The position numbers were made by a program, and so were the translations under genes. Under the pieces are notes generated by a model. The model was not told the DNA's origin. It saw nothing but the letters and a program-made list of their open reading frames with translations, and ran no database searches. This document shows, piece by piece, positions 49,690 to 59,970 of a stretch of DNA of 64,000 nucleotides; the stretch's first letter is position 1, and the number at the start of each line of letters is the position of its first letter. Location of the stretch: assembly GCF_937616625.2 (NCBI RefSeq), contig NC_065570.1:51265665-51329664 (forward strand), given 5' to 3'. This DNA comes from Mercurialis annua. Lineage: Eukaryota; Streptophyta; Magnoliopsida; Malpighiales; Euphorbiaceae.

Positions 49690-50110
49690 TGATAACAATA
49701 TAGATGGTATTACCGCAAATCACCTAAGAGACCAATTTTACTAAAGGGCAACACTGATTACCTAGCATTGATAAGCATAAATACCAAGATGAGTCTCCAT
49801 ATAAACATACATAGAAATGCTATTTCTATCCCACATTGCTAGTTTACAAAGAAACCAACAAAACATGTGTCTATATAAGCCAAGACAACACATCAATAGG
49901 GGGAAGCTTTCCATCTCTTTCACATAATACTTTTAATATACTCTTTTAAAGACAAATACTGACTTGCTCGTCGGAGTGAACGTCCAGAGACCCTCTCCGG
50001 CGTTCTTCTGACTTGTTTGTTCTTAATCTCAGGCGGACCTACGTCACTTGAACTCAAGAATGGAGCTTAAATTCGGTCACTCGAAGTCGTTGATAATTTC
50101 ACTATTATCA
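49690..50110 (+). repeat. Right LTR of the array-bearing element
   Basis: A 421-bp copy of the left LTR ending CACTATTATCA and followed by the TTCAG duplication at 50111–50115. The purine tract ends five bases before it. Confidence 0.92.
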
Positions 50111-50115
50111 TTCAG

Positions 50116-51711
50116 CAATACTATTGATATATTTTTGGTTAAATTTAATTAAATAAAAAAAACAGAAGTATGCTTATAAGTTTTGCATATTCTTTGGTGT
50201 GGAGTTTACTGGTTTTCAACCTTTTTTCTTCGGTTCCATCATGCTTATAAATGCTCGATTTTCTTACTTAATTTATATGTCTTGTAGTTTATTTTTCTCC
50301 TACATAATTTTTACGTTCTTCTTGAACTTACAGGTTTTACTTTTGTGTTCCTAAGAAAAACATCATTTAATATCCTCTTTTTTTAGTTGTATTGCTGAAA
50401 TAATAGCTGAATTGATATTAATTAATCCAGATAAATATGAATGTCTAGCTAAAAGTTTTGAGCTTTTATATGATTTTTTGTTATGTTTACATTTTCAACA
50501 TGTGTTCTTAGGACATCTTCTTACTTTATTTCAATTTGGTTCATTCTTTTAATATGGTACCAAAAAAAAATTATAACAATAAAAATTATATATACATGTG
50601 CAAGTTAACGAATTTCTATAGTTTTATTTTAATTATGCAATTTTATAACCCATATGAAGTCTGTATATCATTATTTCTATTCATTTACTCTTGCTCATAA
50701 GTTTAATTTGCCAAACTATTGAGTTAGACCTCTATTTCAATCATAGATTGCATATAACTAAATATTTAGGAGTGAGAAATTATATTTAAGTAGTTAGATT
50801 TCTTTAAATATTTTTACTTTTAACAAAATATTATGACAAACAACAACAACAACAACTTGCACTTGAAACTAAGATACTTGCTCAAACAATATTTATTTAT
50901 GATGCACAAATAAAGACAACGCTATTGTTTTCCCCTCTCATACTGTTGTAGATACTATAGTTCAATACAATAGTAATAGCAAATTAAGTTTTTGGAGTTT
51001 TAAATGCATGAAAGGTATATATAGTTCACTTATTCTCAAAAAATCAACTTTCATATATAAATGTATGTAAATTATTTTCACATATATTATTTTTATGTTA
51101 TACAATTTATAACTATCTTACAAAAATTATAGAAAATATTTTGCGAGGAAATAAAATTTAATAGAATTTATTTAATAAATCTATTAGCATATATAATGCA
51201 TAAGATCTTCATTGAAATTCTTATTTAGAGTATATGTATATGTTAAAGTCGTTGGAGGGAGGAAGATGAAATTCGACAACAAAATTATAAAGATAAAAAT
51301 GCAAAAAAAATATCTTATAAATATTTAATATTTTAAAACAATTAGTAACTAAAATATATTTATTTTTTTAATAAAATAGATTTGTATTTTTTATTAGTTC
51401 ATAAATTATAAAATAATAGTTTTTTCCATTATATGTATAGATTTATTTTAAAAATTAATCAGGTTCTATACAAATGAGTGGCTTACGACTAGTAGTTAGA
51501 ATAGGTTAAGAGAAAATTAGGGAAAACACTCTATTTTTTTAAAATAACAGTAATTTTTACATCAATAATGAAAAAATAGAGAAAATACCTCATATTTTTA
51601 GCACTTTTATTTTTTTACTCTAAGATTTTTTTTTATCATAATAATACTTTTTTTATTATTATTTACTCTAAACATTTTTTTTACTCTAACATGTGTATCT
51701 TTTTTTTTCTC
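50116..51711. other. AT-rich intergenic DNA
   Basis: No coding or clearly repeated structure is supported. A short CAACAA run lies near 50840–50860. The composition is very AT-rich. Confidence 0.5.
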
Positions 51712-51721
51712 AAATTTCTCT

Positions 51722-52239
51722 AGGGGTGAGCAACGGTCGGTTCGGTCATCGAACCGCCCAAAAATTCAAAATCGTTCGGTTTTTAGAAATTTCGGTCACC
51801 GAACCGTATTAAACAAACTAATGTCAAAACCAAATTAACCAAACCGAAATATTTCGGTTCGGTTTGGTCGAAAACCGTAATATTTTTTGTGTGATTTTTA
51901 GAAAGAACAAAGAAACAATTTCTTAAAAAAAATAAGAAAAAAATGGAGAAATTTAACTTAGAGGGACATATGCTTTAAATTAAATCTATGTTTATCGTTT
52001 TTTTATTATAAAATTATAAAAACAAGTAATTTTAATATATAAATGTGTGTATATAAAAGTTTAAAACGACACTGTTTTGAAATACGGTTGGTTCGGTTGT
52101 TTCAGTTATTTTTTTGTCAAAATCGAACCGAATAATCAAAATTTTAAAAATTCTAACTGTAATCCGTATTTTCAAATTATATTTCAGTTTAATTAATTCA
52201 GTTCAGTTATTCAGTTTTAACCGTTTAATGCTCATCCCT
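51722..52239. mobile_element. 518-bp AGGGGTGAGC element with 10-bp target duplication
   Basis: Ends AGGGGTGAGC and GCTCATCCCT are inverted copies. Exact 10-bp duplications AAATTTCTCT lie at 51712–51721 and 52240–52249. The subterminal parts are packed with CGGTTCGGTT and ACCGAACCG on both strands; the centre is AT-rich without a transposase frame. A 9–10 bp duplication suggests a Mutator-like non-autonomous element. Decayed copies appear in introns at 7133, 19150 and 29353. Confidence 0.8.
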
Positions 52240-52539
52240 AAATTTCTCTTCTCTCTCTCTCACTCATTCTTCTTTTCCATTTTCTTCTTCCTCTTCATTT
52301 ATTTTTCTTCATCTTTATCACTCGGTCGACGTTCCTTCAACGATCCGCCATCGTTTTGTCGTCGCCCCGCCTTTGCTTCGTCTTCACTCCGCCGTCAATT
52401 TGCCGTTCTTCCATATTTAATTTTAGCGATTGTTTTCTTAACTCGTTGTGATTACTACGATCTATTTTAACTCTCAAATCTAAAAAAAATGTTTTTGAAT
52501 TTTTCAGTGTAAGATCTAAAAATCTGCAGAAAAAATGAT

Positions 52540-52955
52540 TTTTTTTTGCAGAAAACAGTGTTTGGTTATCATATTGGTATCACTATGATGTTATCGTATC
52601 AGTATTATAACACTGCAGAGAAAAATGATTTTCTGTCAAAAAAGTGGTATCATTAACATTAGCAATGTCTGTATGATAATTATCATATCAATATCATAAG
52701 TCACAACATTATACGATTAATGATAATAGTGTGATACAGTTATGATAATAATGTGATACTGTTATGATAATAGATAAATAACGTTATGATAGTATGATAC
52801 ATTTTATGATAATAGTATATACCGTTTGATAATAATATGATAAGGTTATATGATACAATGTTATGATACAGTTATGATAAAATACGTTATTAAATACTAT
52901 TATGATAAAGTACGTCATGATAATGTTATGATAATATATTATGATATTGTTATGA
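52540..52955. repeat. Degenerate TATGATAATAGTATGATA minisatellite
   Basis: Loose repetition of GTTATGATAATAGT and GTATGATAC words with variable spacing. The same kind of sequence resumes at 54406–54519 after the inserted element 52965–54396, so it was once a continuous tract. Short open frames within it are chance products of the repeat. Confidence 0.7.
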
Positions 52956-52964
52956 TAAAGTATA

Positions 52965-54396
52965 TGCAAAACCGATATAGAGACCCCTGTACTTTACCAG
53001 TTTCGAAAAGCCCCTATCTCAAACTTGTTTACTTTTGAGTCTCTCTACTTGGCTAAATCAAATATTCACACCCTTAAATGGACGGAAATTGGCAAGTGAA
53101 ATTCACTCTCTGTTAGGCGAATGTGAAAAGAAAAATATTTTGACATTTTTACTTTAGTCCCCGTAAATACATATAAAATTCAAGGACTCTATGTGTATTT
53201 TTTTCTTTTCTTCACTTCATCTTCTTTCACCAAATTGCTGTGAAAAATAACCTTATTTTATCCATTTTATTCTATTGCATTATCACTGTTTAGTCTCTTC
53301 TTCACCCAAAAGCTAAAAAAACCCGTAATTTTTACCCATCAACCGAAAACCAAAAAGCCTACACTTCTTCTTGTTTCCTCTTTTCCTTCCATACCCTTTT
53401 CTTTGTGCCGATTAGAAGGAATAACAAAAAATGCTGCAAATCTAAGTAATTTTCCACTCTCCTTTGAGATCATGTCAATTCTTGACCAATCACCACTGTA
53501 CCTAAACAATTGAATCATACTATATATCAGTAAAATAACTTTAGAAATTAAAAAAAAAATCAAATTAAAGATCTAATTTTTTTTAAAAAAATCCTTCAGC
53601 ATCAATGAAGCCCAAACAAAAACTGCAATGACAGACTGAATACGAATCTTCGTACTGGAAATTATAAAAGGAAAAATAGGTTGGTGTTGGATTGTCGAAA
53701 TTCAAATCAACCAGTAGCCCGAGAATTAAACTGGAACCTATACATGATTTCTTAAATCTCTCGAACAAAGACCCAAAATTTCTGAATAACCTCACGCCAA
53801 GAGAAAAAGAGAAACGAGTGAGGAAAGATGGGATAATTGTTTCTTGGGATGAAGATAGCAATAGTGAGACCGGAAATGGATCAGAACTGAAGCGACCCAT
53901 TCGAAAAAGAAATTCCGAGTTTTATTAGATTTCAGAAATTGAGTGGGAGCAGTCGAATCTAAGAAAAGAGAAATTGATAAAGATTTGAAAATAAAAAATG
54001 TTTAAATAAACTGGGAATTATAAAACTAATTGGTGTTAGGGTTTTGAAAAAAAAATGGTGCTGGAACACAGAAATCTGGAAGAAGAAGATGATGGAAAAG
54101 TTATCCTTTTACTATTAATGTATTTTTAGTTTACCAATTGTTTATTAAATTATGATTTTGTATAAGATAATCCTTAAATTGTAATGTCACGTAGACCTCA
54201 ACATATAGGATGAAATGCCATGTCACATATTTCTGTCAATTAACGGAAAGTGAGTTTTACTTGCCAATTTCCGCCCATGTAAGGGTGTGAATATTTGATT
54301 TTGCCAAGTAAAAGGACCTGACCGTGAACAAGTTTAAGGTAGGGTCTTTTCGAACAAAATCTGGTAAAGTACAGGGGTCTCCGTATGGATTTTGCC
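52965..54396. mobile_element. 1.4-kb Mutator-like element, possibly carrying captured sequence
   Basis: The left end (TGCAAAACCGATATAGAGACCCC) and right end (…GGGGTCTCCGTATGGATTTTGCC) are inverted copies extending well over 100 bp, including the GGCAAGTGAAATTC/GAGTTTTACTTGCC pair. The 9-bp duplication TAAAGTATA lies at 52956–52964 and 54397–54405. The non-repeated centre (53200–54110) contains open stretches: minus 53339–53563 and 53583–53900, plus 53692–53928 (LTPREKEKRVRKDGIIVSWD). None is a recognised transposase. They might be captured host sequence (Pack-MULE) or chance. Confidence 0.78.
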
Positions 54397-54528
54397 TAAA
54401 GTATATTATGATAATATTTATAAAAACAAGTTATGATAATAGTATGATAATGTTAAAGATAATAGTATGATAAAGTATGAAAAATATTTTTTACAAAATA
54501 ATTATGATACTGAAATGATAACGTTACT

Positions 54529-55299
54529 CAAGGTGTAAACGATTTGAGCCGAGCCGAGATTTGGAGTGTTCATGTTCGACTCGTTTAGCGAACAAGGTGT
54601 TCATGTTCGGTTCATGTTCAATCGAGCTTTGAACAGAGAGTGTTCATGTTCGGTTCGTTTAGATTTTATAGTGTTCATGTTTAGTTCGTGTTTGTTCGTT
54701 TAGCCGCTAAATAAACAAACTCATGAACGAGCTCACAAACAAGTTTGTGAACGAGCTCAATAGATTTTAAACGAGTTAGTTCACGAACAAGCTCGATAAG
54801 TACTAAACGAGCTCGTTCGCGAGACCGTTTGTTTAGCGGCTAAACGAGCAAACACGAGCTCAGCTTGTGTAACCGTTCAAACGAATAAACACGATTACAG
54901 CCTGAAAAAATTATAAAAAAACAATATCTAAAAATTATTTCTCCAAACATATACTAAAATATATTAAAAATACATAGTTTTGTTTACTCTATATAATTTT
55001 AGGATTATTTAGGATAATTATATAAAGTAATTTAAATATGGGTTAGTTCGCGAACACCTAATCGAGTATCTAAACGAGCTTATTCGCGAACTATATACGA
55101 GCTCGTTCCTGAACTTGTTCACGAACTACTAATCGAGTTGTTCGTGAATGTATACGAACCGAACACCACTATATTCATGTTCAAATCGCTTATATTAATG
55201 AACATAAAATCAAGTTTGAGCTTGATTGAACACGAACCGAGCTCTTATAGAGTCAATCACCGAGCTGCTCGCGAACAGCTCGTTTCGTTTACATCTCTA
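54529..55299. mobile_element. 771-bp element rich in CGAGCTCGTTCGCGAAC words
   Basis: The ends CAAGGTGTAAACGA and TCGTTTACATCTCTA are inverted matches. The flanks AACGTTACT (54520–54528) and AACGTCACT (55300–55308) form a 9-bp duplication with one mismatch. The interior repeats GTTCATGTTCGG, ACGAGCTC and GTTCGCGAAC on both strands around an AT-rich core (54890–55040). No coding capacity. Likely another Mutator-like non-autonomous element. Confidence 0.7.
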
Positions 55300-55502
55300 A
55301 ACGTCACTAATAGTAAAATTATATTTATTTTAATACTCAGAGTAAAAACATAAATCTGGAAAAAATATGAGCTATTTTTTGTAACTTTTTCTTGTTGAGA
55401 TAAATAGTGTTAATATTTTTATTTTTTTTAAGTAAATATGTAAATCTCCCCTAGGTTAAAGCTTTTTGATATTCATGTGTTAAATATCTAATTGGGTCGA
55501 AA

Positions 55503-55542
55503 GGCCCATAAAAGTACCGCTCTGATCCGGACGCTAGGCCCA
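55503..55542 (-). promoter_or_regulatory. Two site II (TGGGCC) elements upstream of PBG1
   Basis: GGCCCA occurs at 55503–55508 and 55537–55542, reading TGGGCC on the minus strand, 34 bases apart and about 170–210 bases before the PBG1 start codon. TGGGCC/T site II elements bind TCP factors and are frequent in promoters of plant proteasome, ribosomal and respiratory genes. Confidence 0.6.
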
Positions 55543-55710
55543 TTATCTCCCATCTCTGTCTTCGACAACAAGTCTGAGCTTATTACAGAGCAAAAAACAA
55601 ATTCAAATCAAAACTTGAATTGAAACAAAAATCAAAATCAAAAGGTTAATTTGTTAATTCGCATTCGGTTTCTATACCATCTGATCGATTACCCAATTGG
55701 TACTCCGGCA

Positions 55711-58700
55711 ATGATGAACAAGGAGACGAGTGAACATGCCCAGCTTTCAGCACCCGATTCAGCTTCCGAGAGAACACTGTAACTCAATTTCTTATCTCTT
55801 TCCCAATCTTTCAGTTGTAGCATTTAAATTTTAGTAGTATGAGTTTATAAGTTTTTTAATATGTTTTTAGGGCATGAGTTAAAACCCTAGTGACTGAGTG
55901 TTTATTTAATGGTAATTATTTATTTATTAAAATTATATTTGTAGATACCCATACGTGACGGGGACATCTGTTGTGGCTATAAAGTATAAGGATGGGATTT
56001 TGATGGCTTCTGACATGGGAGGTTAGTTTCTGTTTGACATTCAACTCTAATTTTATGAATTTTGAACCACCAGTGAGTACTGTTTTTTTTTTTCGATCGA
56101 TCCCCGTAACTTGACCATATAAAATATGCTCAGTTGATTAACTGAACCATATGTTAGTAAGTATGAAAAGCAGAGCAGTTACCAGCAATCAATTCAAATT
56201 GCATTAGCTCCGTCCTTATTAGCCTTACTATCATCACCGATGTGTACTACAACCTTATCAGCTTCCGCATTTAGTTGGTCTACACCATTTATAACCTCAA
56301 ATGTTGTTTGTAATTCTTATTTGGAAATCCAAGGACAATTAAATAGTTTCTGCATACCTAAAGCATAGTTATCAAAAGCGCGCCTCAGGCGTGCCTAGGC
56401 GCTAGAAAAGCGCTAGGCGAGGGTGGTGCGCCTGGGTGCGCTTCGGGTGCGCTTAAGGCATGAAGTGCGCTTTTTCCAGGTAAGAGACATTGTTGGAAAC
56501 CCAATTTTTTTTTATTTGTTAAAGTTTTGGGCTTTGGACTTTGAGCGTTTAAAAAATCAAATATAAATAAAACAATTAATGAAAACAGAAGCCTTACAAA
56601 TATAAAAATATTGCACTTAAAAACTATTATGCTCAAGACTCCTCTATCTTGATCGACGATCTTGTTTTTTATCACATTAAAATAAGAATCAAGGTCATGG
56701 ACAAAGATTCATGTCATCTGAGCAAGCTTTTATATATCTATAATAGGTATTTAACTTTTTTACGTATATGCGCCTAGATTCACTAGGGCGTGCGCTTTTT
56801 TTGCGCCTAGCGCCTCGGGCTATTTGAGGCCCTTTGCGCTTTAGGTGCGCCTAGCGCTTTAACAACTATGACCTAAAGCAGCTTCAAATATGTTTGGATC
56901 TGGTTTCTCATATCCAACTTCGGAGGATATAATGAGAGCATCAGACCTGAAAAACACAGCAACAACCTTCAATTCCAATCTTACAAATTCAAACGTTAAC
57001 TCCCAGGAGGAAGAAGACATGACGTATAACATTTAGGTCGCTTAATTGCTTCCTTAAGCGAGTATCAAAATTGGACACAACAGCCAGCTTAACTGTGCAA
57101 AAGCAAAAAGAAAACAATTAACTCCGAGAATACATGACGTACATGACCTCAATGGGACACTGTTTTCTTGTTTACCTTGTCATTCTATGTTGTTTAATTG
57201 ACATTATTTTGTTGAAGGGCTAAGATGGTAGATTAATTTTGCATGGAAGTAACTAGTGCTATTCCTATTCTTAAGCATATAGAATAGAAAGATGTTGCTG
57301 TTTTTCTTTTGAAATGGAACCCCCTGAAACTCCTTAGTTAGATTTAATTCTGCCACACCAAATTGTGTCTATCATCTCACTCTTTTTGTAGTTTGTTGGA
57401 ATTTTTATGACCATAGGCAGCTTTGTATGTGATTTATAGTATAAGTAACTAAATTCTGTTCAGATAGAGCTGAGGTTTAGTGGTGGTGGGATTATTTTTC
57501 TGGTGTATGGCTTAAATTTCTTACTCTGTGTGAATTATGTGAAAATATGCTTTTAGAGTACAATGCCAAGTTCTTGCTTTTGCTTTTTTTTTTTTAAAAA
57601 AAAAAAACGGTGCACATGAGTGTTACTCTCCGCAAACATTTCTATTTTTCATGTAAAACAGAAATTCAAACTCAGACCTTGCTTAATCCATGTTAACATC
57701 TCTCTCTCTCCCTCTTTCTCTCACCACTGTTGCATTTAATTTCATTCCTCAACATGTATAATAGCTGTATATATCTTCACTTTTAAAATTTAATTGAACT
57801 CCATTGAATTTTACAACTTGCAAATTTCTGTTTAATTTTGTACACTTCCCCATTTCTTTGTCATCCAATGGTGTAAAAATTTATACCTTTTTTTTCTTAA
57901 ACATTTTTGTATTTGGTGTTTTCTCCCATTTACAATGCATCGAAGCTGAACACTGACTGTAATGTCCTGTTATGTGGGATTGACAGCATCTTATGGATCC
58001 ACTTTGCGATACAAGAGTGTGGAAAGGATTAAGCCTATTGGGAAGCATTCTCTTCTTGGTGCCAGTGGAGAAATTAGTGATTTTCAGGAGATTCTTCGCT
58101 ATCTAGATGAGCTCATGTAAGTGTAGATTGTTGTATATTTGAGTTTTTTTTAAAAGAAAGGTTAAGGTAAAATTTTAAACCGTTGCTAAATTTTGGAGGT
58201 TATTTAATCTGTAATTTTTTGTGCTAACTATTGATTAATATTTTTGAAAACCTTCAGCCTGTATGACAACATGTGGGATGATGGAAACTCTCTGGGTCCC
58301 AAAGAGGTGCACAACTATCTTAAGAGAGTGATGTACAATAGGCGCAACAAGTTCAACCCATTGTGGAACTCCCTTATTCTTGGCGGAGTAAAAAATGGAC
58401 AGAAGTATCTTGGCACGGTAGGCCTCAGTTCATTTTTTTGGCGTTCATGCTTTGCTAAAAAGTGGAGCAGCTTTTTTATTACGAGTCCAATGTGTTGTAA
58501 ATGGCTTCTCTCAGGTCTCTATGATTGGAGTAAATTACGAGGACGATCATGTAGCCACTGGATTTGGAAATCACCTTGCACGTCCAATACTTCGTGGTGA
58601 GTGGCATGAGGACCTTAGTTTTGAAGATGGTGTTAAGCTGCTGGAGAAATGCATGCGTGTACTTCTGTATCGCGATAGATCTGCAGTGAACAAGTTTCAG

Positions 58701-59220
58701 GTTTGTTTTCTATAAAGATGTAATTGTTGAAATTATCTCCAGTTCCATATAGGATTGTGGATTATTGATCACTAGGGAATTGAACCGCTGGTACTGATTC
58801 GCGTTTATATGGTTAAGTGGACACTTAGTTGCTGGTACAGTGGATGCTTTCACTTTCATGTGTAAAGCCTGCTGACAGTGACACAGATAACTTTCATCAA
58901 ATAATGGAAGAAGAAAGTAGATATCCCTTTCCTTCTGCTAGCAATCTTGCTTTTGGGTTGTGTTTATGTACCATGCATGTAATTTCGTCATAGAGTGAAA
59001 GTGAAGCAGCTGGTTCCGCTTGAATTCTGTTTTTGTTTGCTGAGCTTCTTGAATAAACATCTACGTCCTTGCTATGTTCTGCTTCCCATGCTATATTTCA
59101 CTCTTAGAGTACCTTCCCCGAGATTATAGATATGATAAGTCAGACTGTCAGAGAGACTCAGAGTTTGTTTGGGTGTGTACTATATTGCTTTTATCAATTG
59201 TCTGGCACATATTTCCTGCT

Positions 59221-59269
<49 letters not shown>

Positions 59270-59970
59270 GAAAAGAAGTGATTTTTGGAAAATTGCATAA
59301 ATGAAAAGAAGTGATTTTTGCATCTGATTGAATAGTATCATCATGAATTTGTAATCTGCCTTTGTTCCTTATGGAGTCCGTCTTGATGAAGTCCATAATA
59401 ATGCTTCAAACATGGGGCTTATTGAATAATGGCATAAGACCTGCTCGCATCTCACAATTGCAGTATCAATGTTTTATTACTCTACTATTATACTCCAAGA
59501 TGATAGATTAGATGAAAACATAATTGGGGGGATCACTATTGAACAGTCTTAAGTAGCATGGTATGGGTTAAACACTATCAAACCGGGGGATAAATGTGAG
59601 CGGAGACGAATTCTATCCTGCCTGCTCACATGACGTGGTTGGCATGTCATTCTTGTCTTTGTGGTCTGTTCTTTTATCAGGGAAGACAGAAATAAAAATC
59701 AAGGCTTGTAGTATCAATGGTGTCATGTTCCTGAAATTCGACATTAATCTCTCGCCTTCGTAACAATCAACATTCACAATGATTCTCTAGATATATGAAT
59801 GATTTATTTTTTCTTCGGAACTTGACTGTTAATGTGTTATTTTTTAAAATTTGCAGATCGCTAAAATTACTGAAGAAGGTGTAACAATATCACCTCCATA
59901 TTCCTTGAAGACATTCTGGGGATTCTCTGCATTCCAGAATCCAACAGTGGGCGCTGAAGGGTCATGGTAG
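55711..59970 (+). CDS. PBG1: 20S proteasome subunit beta type-4 (β7)
   Basis: Structural β7 subunit of the 20S proteasome core in cytosol and nucleus; β7 subunits carry no protease active site in this family. Six exons: 55711–55778, 55945–56021, 57987–58116, 58258–58417, 58515–58700, 59857–59970, giving 244 residues (Arabidopsis PBG1 246). A short propeptide-like N-terminus (MMNKETSEHAQLS) precedes TLYPYVTGTSVVAIKY. Other signatures: GILMASDMGASYGSTLRY, LGASGEISDFQ, MYNRRNKFNPLWN, LLYRDRSAVNKFQIAKITEEG and C-terminal GAEGSW. Two adjacent ATGs begin the frame (55711 and 55714); the first is used here. Intron 2 (56022–57986) carries a hAT-like insertion, and intron 5 (58701–59856) a TA microsatellite. 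Stop TAG 59968–59970. Confidence 0.97.
56364..56870. mobile_element. GC-rich hAT-like non-autonomous element in PBG1 intron 2
   Basis: The ends CATAGTTATCAAAAGCGCGCC and …GCGCTTTAACAACTATG are inverted repeats. Exact 8-bp duplications ACCTAAAG lie at 56356–56363 and 56871–56878. The arms are rich in GCGCCTAGGCGC-like words while the centre is AT-rich. No transposase frame. Its end sequence and duplication size match the element in SIZ1 intron 9. Confidence 0.85.
59224..59270. repeat. TA dinucleotide microsatellite in PBG1 intron 5
   Basis: An almost uninterrupted run of AT/TA dinucleotides, broken once by TGTATA. It is likely length-polymorphic. It lies well inside the intron and away from the splice sites. 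Confidence 0.9.

Larger units (their letters stand above)
46307..50110 (+). mobile_element. Non-autonomous LTR retroelement whose interior is a hairpin-forming 49-bp tandem array
   Basis: The 3,804-bp element has 421-bp LTRs (46307–46727 and 49690–50110), exact 5-bp duplications, TGATAA…TTATCA LTR ends, a primer-binding-like CTTGGCGCTGTCTGTGGG right after the left LTR and a purine tract GAGGGGGGA (49677–49685) before the right LTR. All cis signals for reverse transcription thus seem present. There is no gag or pol: only a stub frame ATG 46766 to TAG 46801 (11 codons). The rest (about 2.6 kb) is a tandem array of 49-bp units in two blocks. The LTRs differ at about three positions, so the insertion is fairly young. 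It must have been moved by proteins from another element. The binding-site type suggests a Ty3/gypsy Tat-like helper, which is inference. Confidence 0.92.

Noticed and set aside
52784..53038. ORFs in the ATGATA-rich tract
   Set aside because: Low-complexity repeat translation (Ile/Tyr/Asp-rich), different on each strand, partly running into the adjacent transposon.
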